Positions 27,966 through 30,516 of a stretch of 30,516 nt of DNA are shown one piece after another. The notes beneath the pieces are model-generated. The model was not told where the DNA came from, ran no database searches, and saw nothing but the letters and a program-made list of their open reading frames with translations. The first letter of the stretch is position 1, and every line of letters begins with the position of its first letter. The position numbers were made by a program, and so were the translations under genes. Source of the stretch: a virus; the IMG/VR virus record IMGVR_UViG_3300027749_000367, positions 1-30,516 of that record; one strand, 5' to 3'.

Positions 27966-28607
27966 TTAAGAGTCCTGAGCAATTGCTTGGCGGTCGCCGA
28001 TGCGGAGCTGGTCCTCGGCCTTGAGCGCGGTCATGGCGCTATCAAATAGCCCAGACCAAACGGCTAAGCGGGGGTCGTCCTTGACGAAGGGCGCGGTCTG
28101 CTTGAGCGTGCCGTAGAGCATCGCGTTGGGCGCGTTCTGGGTGAGCCAGTTGGTCTGGTTGGAGGAGGACAGCGGCTCCAATCGGGTGTAGCACAGCGCC
28201 TCAAACGAGAACGCGGCGCTGGGTGTAGGGGCGACGAACCAGTGGTCGTAGTCGTAATCCGAGTAATACAGCGGCGTGCCGGTCGCGGTCACGTCGGGCC
28301 AGTAGCTGGACAGGTACTCCAGCTTGCGCAGGTACATGGGCGTCTTGGCCCCGGCGGCGTCCACCATGGTCATGGAGACCGTCTTGCGCCAACGGGCGGG
28401 CTTGGCGATCACCGGGTTGTTGATGTTCATGGTGGCGTCTACCACCACCATCTGGCCAAGTGTCTTGATGTCTTGGGCGATCTCAAACTCGGCCAAGGTG
28501 ATGGCCACCGGGATAAAAGCGACAACGGCGGGATCGCTACGCTCAAGGTACTGAAGCACCGTGCTCGTAAGGCTATCATAAGTCAGAACATAGGATGGCG
28601 TCGTCAT
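27966..28607 (-). CDS. Head-tail adaptor-like protein (SU10 type)
   Basis: 213 residues, MTTPSYVLTYDSLTSTVLQY LERSDPAVVAFIP, helical, then a beta-rich middle (TPLYYSDYDYDHWFVAPTPS FSFEALCYTR) and helical C-terminus (QTAPFVKDDPRLAVWSGLFD). This strongly resembles the SU10/SP6-like phage adaptor family that forms a ring under the portal to connect head and tail. It is placed just after the endolysin and before the gp10-like and fibre genes. No enzymatic motif. Confidence is good on family, moderate on exact ring position. Confidence 0.78.
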   Translation of the reverse strand: MTTPSYVLTYDSLTSTVLQYLERSDPAVVAFIPVAITLAEFEIAQDIKTLGQMVVVDATMNINNPVIAKPARWRKTVSMTMVDAAGAKTPMYLRKLEYLSSYWPDVTATGTPLYYSDYDYDHWFVAPTPSAAFSFEALCYTRLEPLSSSNQTNWLTQNAPNAMLYGTLKQTAPFVKDDPRLAVWSGLFDSAMTALKAEDQLRIGDRQAIAQDS

Positions 28608-28619
28608 TTTCGGTCCTCG

Positions 28620-29054
28620 TTACCCCTGATTGTAAGGGCGGGTCCCTTGGCTGTCTATGATAAGAACTTGGCCCCTAGGCTTGCCCTTGGGGTCATTTGG
28701 CACCGATATGTGCGTCCAGCGGTCAAACTCGCGGATTAGCTGGTCAAAGGGCAGCTTGGCCGCTATAACCGCTTTGACTACACCGTCGGGGGCCACGCCG
28801 GGTACACGAATGTCAGCAGCACAACCGATCCGATGCTGAGAAGTGTCTTTACTGCCCACTGCATCATTTACTTGTTTGCTCCGAAATGCGCTGTTGACCA
28901 TGATCGGTACGCCTCCCAGAACGCCTTTAACTTGTTCCAAAAGGCCAGCCAAGCGCTTGAGATTTTCTGTTTCAATAGGGCTAGGTTCATTCTTAAATTC
29001 TCGGTGGTCGGTTACGGTTAATTCTTCCAAAGTGAAGTTTGGACTGAGTTTCAT
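28620..29054 (-). CDS. M15-type peptidase endolysin
   Basis: 144 residues of the peptidase M15 (D-Ala-D-Ala carboxypeptidase-like, L-Ala-D-Glu peptidase) fold. Zinc ligands are visible: SQHRIGCAADIRV gives H74 and D81, and DRWTHISV gives H115. VNSAFRSKQVNDAVG at 53-67 carries the conserved FRS motif. The enzyme would cut peptidoglycan peptide links at lysis. No signal peptide, so it needs a holin; a 3-TM holin gene overlaps its start by ATGA. Length is normal. Confidence 0.9.
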   Translation of the reverse strand: MKLSPNFTLEELTVTDHREFKNEPSPIETENLKRLAGLLEQVKGVLGGVPIMVNSAFRSKQVNDAVGSKDTSQHRIGCAADIRVPGVAPDGVVKAVIAAKLPFDQLIREFDRWTHISVPNDPKGKPRGQVLIIDSQGTRPYNQG

Positions 29055-29458
29055 TTTGCTGCCACGCCTTGAATCTTCTCAGCGGTGCGCATACCACCCA
29101 GACCCAGCATACCCAGCAGTAGCGGCATCATGGTGCCCATATCCATTTGGGGAAATTTGACTGGGTGGCCGTAAAGGGCAGAGCCCCACTCAGCCAGCGG
29201 GCCAACGACAAACTGCACCGCAAAGCCCGCGCCGCAGACCCAGCCAATGCCGGGACGCCAGCCGCTCACAAACAGGCTAGGGTTTGCGGCCTCTGCTTTG
29301 TTGATGTCCATCTGCCCCGCGATCTGGGCCAATTCGCCAGACTGCTGTAGCTTCATCAATTCCAACTTGGCACTGGCTGCTTGGGCTGGATCGGGCCATA
29401 CGCGGTCGATGACTTTGCTGCCAACGTCTAGCAGTGCGGAAATAGGATCAAGGGACAT
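29051..29458 (-). CDS. 3-TM-type holin
   Basis: 135 residues. An amphipathic N-terminal helix (PISALLDVGSKVIDRV) and Gln/Ala region lead to SLFVSGWRPGIGWVCGAGFA (61-80), the characteristic GWRP motif of phage holins of the 3TMs family (PF11351). Hydrophobic segments are about 72-90 and 107-123. It would form lesions that release the M15 endolysin. Overlaps the endolysin by ATGA and the upstream two-TM gene by 11 bases. Confidence 0.85.
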   Translation of the reverse strand: MSLDPISALLDVGSKVIDRVWPDPAQAASAKLELMKLQQSGELAQIAGQMDINKAEAANPSLFVSGWRPGIGWVCGAGFAVQFVVGPLAEWGSALYGHPVKFPQMDMGTMMPLLLGMLGLGGMRTAEKIQGVAAK

Positions 29459-29687
29459 TAGGTTTTTCCTCCATGTGTGAGCCTACTTTAAGGCCCGAAA
29501 GCCAACCAATCAGTCCACCGATGATGGTCTGAAATGCTGGGCCAATGATCTCAAATATCTTGGTGTTGTCTACTTCCTTGACAAACAAGCCGTGGATCAG
29601 CGCCCAGATTAAGGAAAGCACAACCGCGCACAGAGTAGCGGTGACCATGTACGTAACTACGTTTATCAGTTTGTCCTTGTCATTCAT
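29448..29687 (-). CDS. Two-TM membrane protein of the lysis cassette
   Basis: 79 residues with two hydrophobic segments (about 10-33, 46-65): VVTYMVTATLCAVVLSLIWA and IFEIIGPAFQTIIGGLIGWL, N-terminus basic. Size and position next to the 3-TM holin suggest a second holin or an antiholin; no family name is certain. Overlaps the upstream and downstream genes. Confidence 0.75.
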   Translation of the reverse strand: MNDKDKLINVVTYMVTATLCAVVLSLIWALIHGLFVKEVDNTKIFEIIGPAFQTIIGGLIGWLSGLKVGSHMEEKPNVP

Positions 29688-29992
29688 CTTGACTTCTCCA
29701 TGATCTTGGCCCGTAACATGGGGCTATCCGATGTACCAGCCCATTCTGGCAGCGCGTTCCAGATTAAGACGTAATCTTCCGCGCTGCACTTTGAGTTATC
29801 CAGCCATTCCAGCATAGCCTTGTGGCGTTCTGCCGGGTCGTGCGTAGCCCAGCCAATGACGTACAGTTCCTGTAATGGGCAGTTTGAAGGCGGCTTGGGC
29901 GGTGGCTTTGGCGGGGGCCCACTGGACAGAATCAGCCTGTCTTGGGCAACTGATACCGTTACCAGCGCCAAGAGGAGTACGGCCCAGCGCAT
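29684..29992 (-). CDS. Exported small protein of the lysis region
   Basis: 102 residues with a clear signal peptide (MRWAVLLLALVTVSVA, cleavage likely after Ala16). A Pro-rich stretch follows (SSGPPPKPPPKPPS). A mature domain holds two Cys (NCPLQELYVIGWATHDPAER and NSKCSAEDYVLIWNALPEWA). No lipobox cysteine, so it is not a typical Rz1. Periplasmic location among lysis genes suggests an accessory envelope function, perhaps spanin-like by position; not proved. Overlaps the next gene by ATGA. Confidence 0.7.
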   Translation of the reverse strand: MRWAVLLLALVTVSVAQDRLILSSGPPPKPPPKPPSNCPLQELYVIGWATHDPAERHKAMLEWLDNSKCSAEDYVLIWNALPEWAGTSDSPMLRAKIMEKSR

Positions 29993-29995
29993 ACA

Positions 29996-30229
29996 TTAGC
30001 TTTTACCTATCCAATGGCTTATATACCCCAGCACGCTACCAAAAGCGGACACCATGACCATGCCCATCCAGAACGATCCTTTGCCCTGATTGGCAAGTTC
30101 AACCAGCTTGTCGATGTTGGTCTCCAGCTTGTCAATCTTGGCGCTCATCTCGTCAAACCGGCGCTCGTAGTCCTGCACCTTCTGCCAAAGCACGCCGTAC
30201 TTGACGGGATCAATTTCGGGGGCGTTCAT
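29996..30229 (-). CDS. Coiled-coil plus single-TM protein, holin-like candidate
   Basis: 77 residues: a long coiled coil (about 12-48, VLWQKVQDYERRFDEMSAKI DKLETNIDKLVELANQGKGS) and a C-terminal TM helix (FWMGMVMVSAFGSVLGYISH). This XhlA-like architecture is common for small membrane proteins of lysis cassettes, so a holin accessory or pinholin-type role is plausible. The start overlaps the stop of the partial tail gene (TAATG). Confidence 0.72.
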   Translation of the reverse strand: MNAPEIDPVKYGVLWQKVQDYERRFDEMSAKIDKLETNIDKLVELANQGKGSFWMGMVMVSAFGSVLGYISHWIGKS

Positions 30230-30516
30230 TATTCGTACAGGATGTTGATGCTGCCAAGGTCAAACGTGTCTGAAGCACTTCCGGTAGCACTTGCTATTAT
30301 TTTTATCCTTGTTAGCGTTGATGCTAATGCTTTAGTGCCACCAGCAGTCAATACATTTGCGGTATTTCCGTTAGCGCCTGAAAAACTGTAGCACCATAAA
30401 TTTGTAGCTGGGTCTAACAAAGTAATAATAGCGTTGCCATAAATATTGTACGCAGCGCCGCCGTTATAAATACCAAAGCCAGTGCTTGGGTTAGTAACAG
30501 AACTTGATGCTGCGTT
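30229..30516 (-). CDS. Partial C-terminus of a tail or surface protein
   Basis: The frame is open to the window edge; the first codons in the window read NAASSSVTNPSTGFGIYNGG. It continues with CYSFSGANGNTANVLTAGG and ends TRIKIIASATGSASDTFDLG SINILYE. The ending DTFDxGSINILYE is one I recall from the C-termini of phage tail or appendage proteins. The 5' end lies outside the window. Gene order (next are lysis genes) fits a tail protein. Confidence 0.7.
   Translation of the reverse strand, partial: NAASSSVTNPSTGFGIYNGGAAYNIYGNAIITLLDPATNLWCYSFSGANGNTANVLTAGGTKALASTLTRIKIIASATGSASDTFDLGSINILYE

Noticed and set aside
29796-29996. Overlapping out-of-frame gene like an Rz/Rz1 pair
   Set aside because: The 66-residue frame starting at 29996 has no signal peptide or lipobox and looks like a shadow; the 29992 start in the other frame has a clear signal peptide.

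Overview
The window is a contiguous piece of a tailed double-stranded DNA phage (or prophage-like) genome. Almost every base is coding, genes overlap by ATGA or TAATG junctions, and the recognisable products are phage replication, lysis and virion proteins. No rRNA, tRNA, CRISPR array, insertion sequence, integrase, terminase, portal or major capsid gene is visible. The P22 gp10-like stabilisation protein, the SU10-type adaptor-like protein, and the absence of sheath, tube and tape-measure genes suggest a short-tailed (podovirus-like) virion. The GC-rich coding sequence and the small-protein repertoire resemble phages of freshwater proteobacteria. The host is inference only.

Layout. (1) 1-10193, minus strand: a leftward early arm. 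From its promoter-proximal end it holds a string of about fifteen tightly overlapped small genes (10193 to 6876), a YdaS/Cro-like repressor, a candidate structured leader, a zinc-ribbon protein and a primase-polymerase/RecA-like helicase fusion (4208-6211). Next comes a 300-bp non-coding AT-rich stretch with ten GATC sites, then DUF932 and further small proteins. Genes in the distal part are separated by strong GC hairpins and have their own promoter-like elements. (2) 10194-10350: a divergent control region with palindromes. (3) 10351-17311, plus strand: a rightward replication and recombination arm. It encodes a DUF2800 Cas4/RecB-like nuclease, a DUF2815 (Enc34-type) ssDNA-binding protein, family A DNA polymerase with 3'-5' exonuclease, a VRR-NUC nuclease and an SNF2-like helicase. 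A convergent, apparently leaderless YdaS/Cro-like regulator is embedded near its end. (4) 17309-17337: a terminator for the late genes arriving from the right. (5) 17368-30516, minus strand: the late operon. In transcription order it has a tail-protein C-terminus, lysis genes (coiled-coil TM protein, exported protein, two-TM protein, 3-TM-type holin, M15 endolysin), an adaptor, a GIY-YIG homing endonuclease, a repeat-bearing tail fibre, the gp10-like protein, and four large low-complexity virion proteins.

How the parts work together: the primase/helicase of the left arm and the polymerase, SSB-like protein and nucleases of the right arm would form one replisome, made from two divergent transcripts that share a control region. 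Two YdaS/Cro-like regulators, one per arm, could switch between programmes. The late operon supplies virion completion and lysis.

Most notable observations: a small gene split by a T8 tract, probably a frameshift or assembly error; a GATC-dense AT-rich candidate origin; two candidate structured RNAs; a leaderless repressor promoter with overlapping divergent -10 boxes; a recurrent TGTTGTAA/ACAACAAA regulatory element; unlisted small membrane-protein genes; and a 33-bp repeat array forming the C-terminus of the tail fibre.
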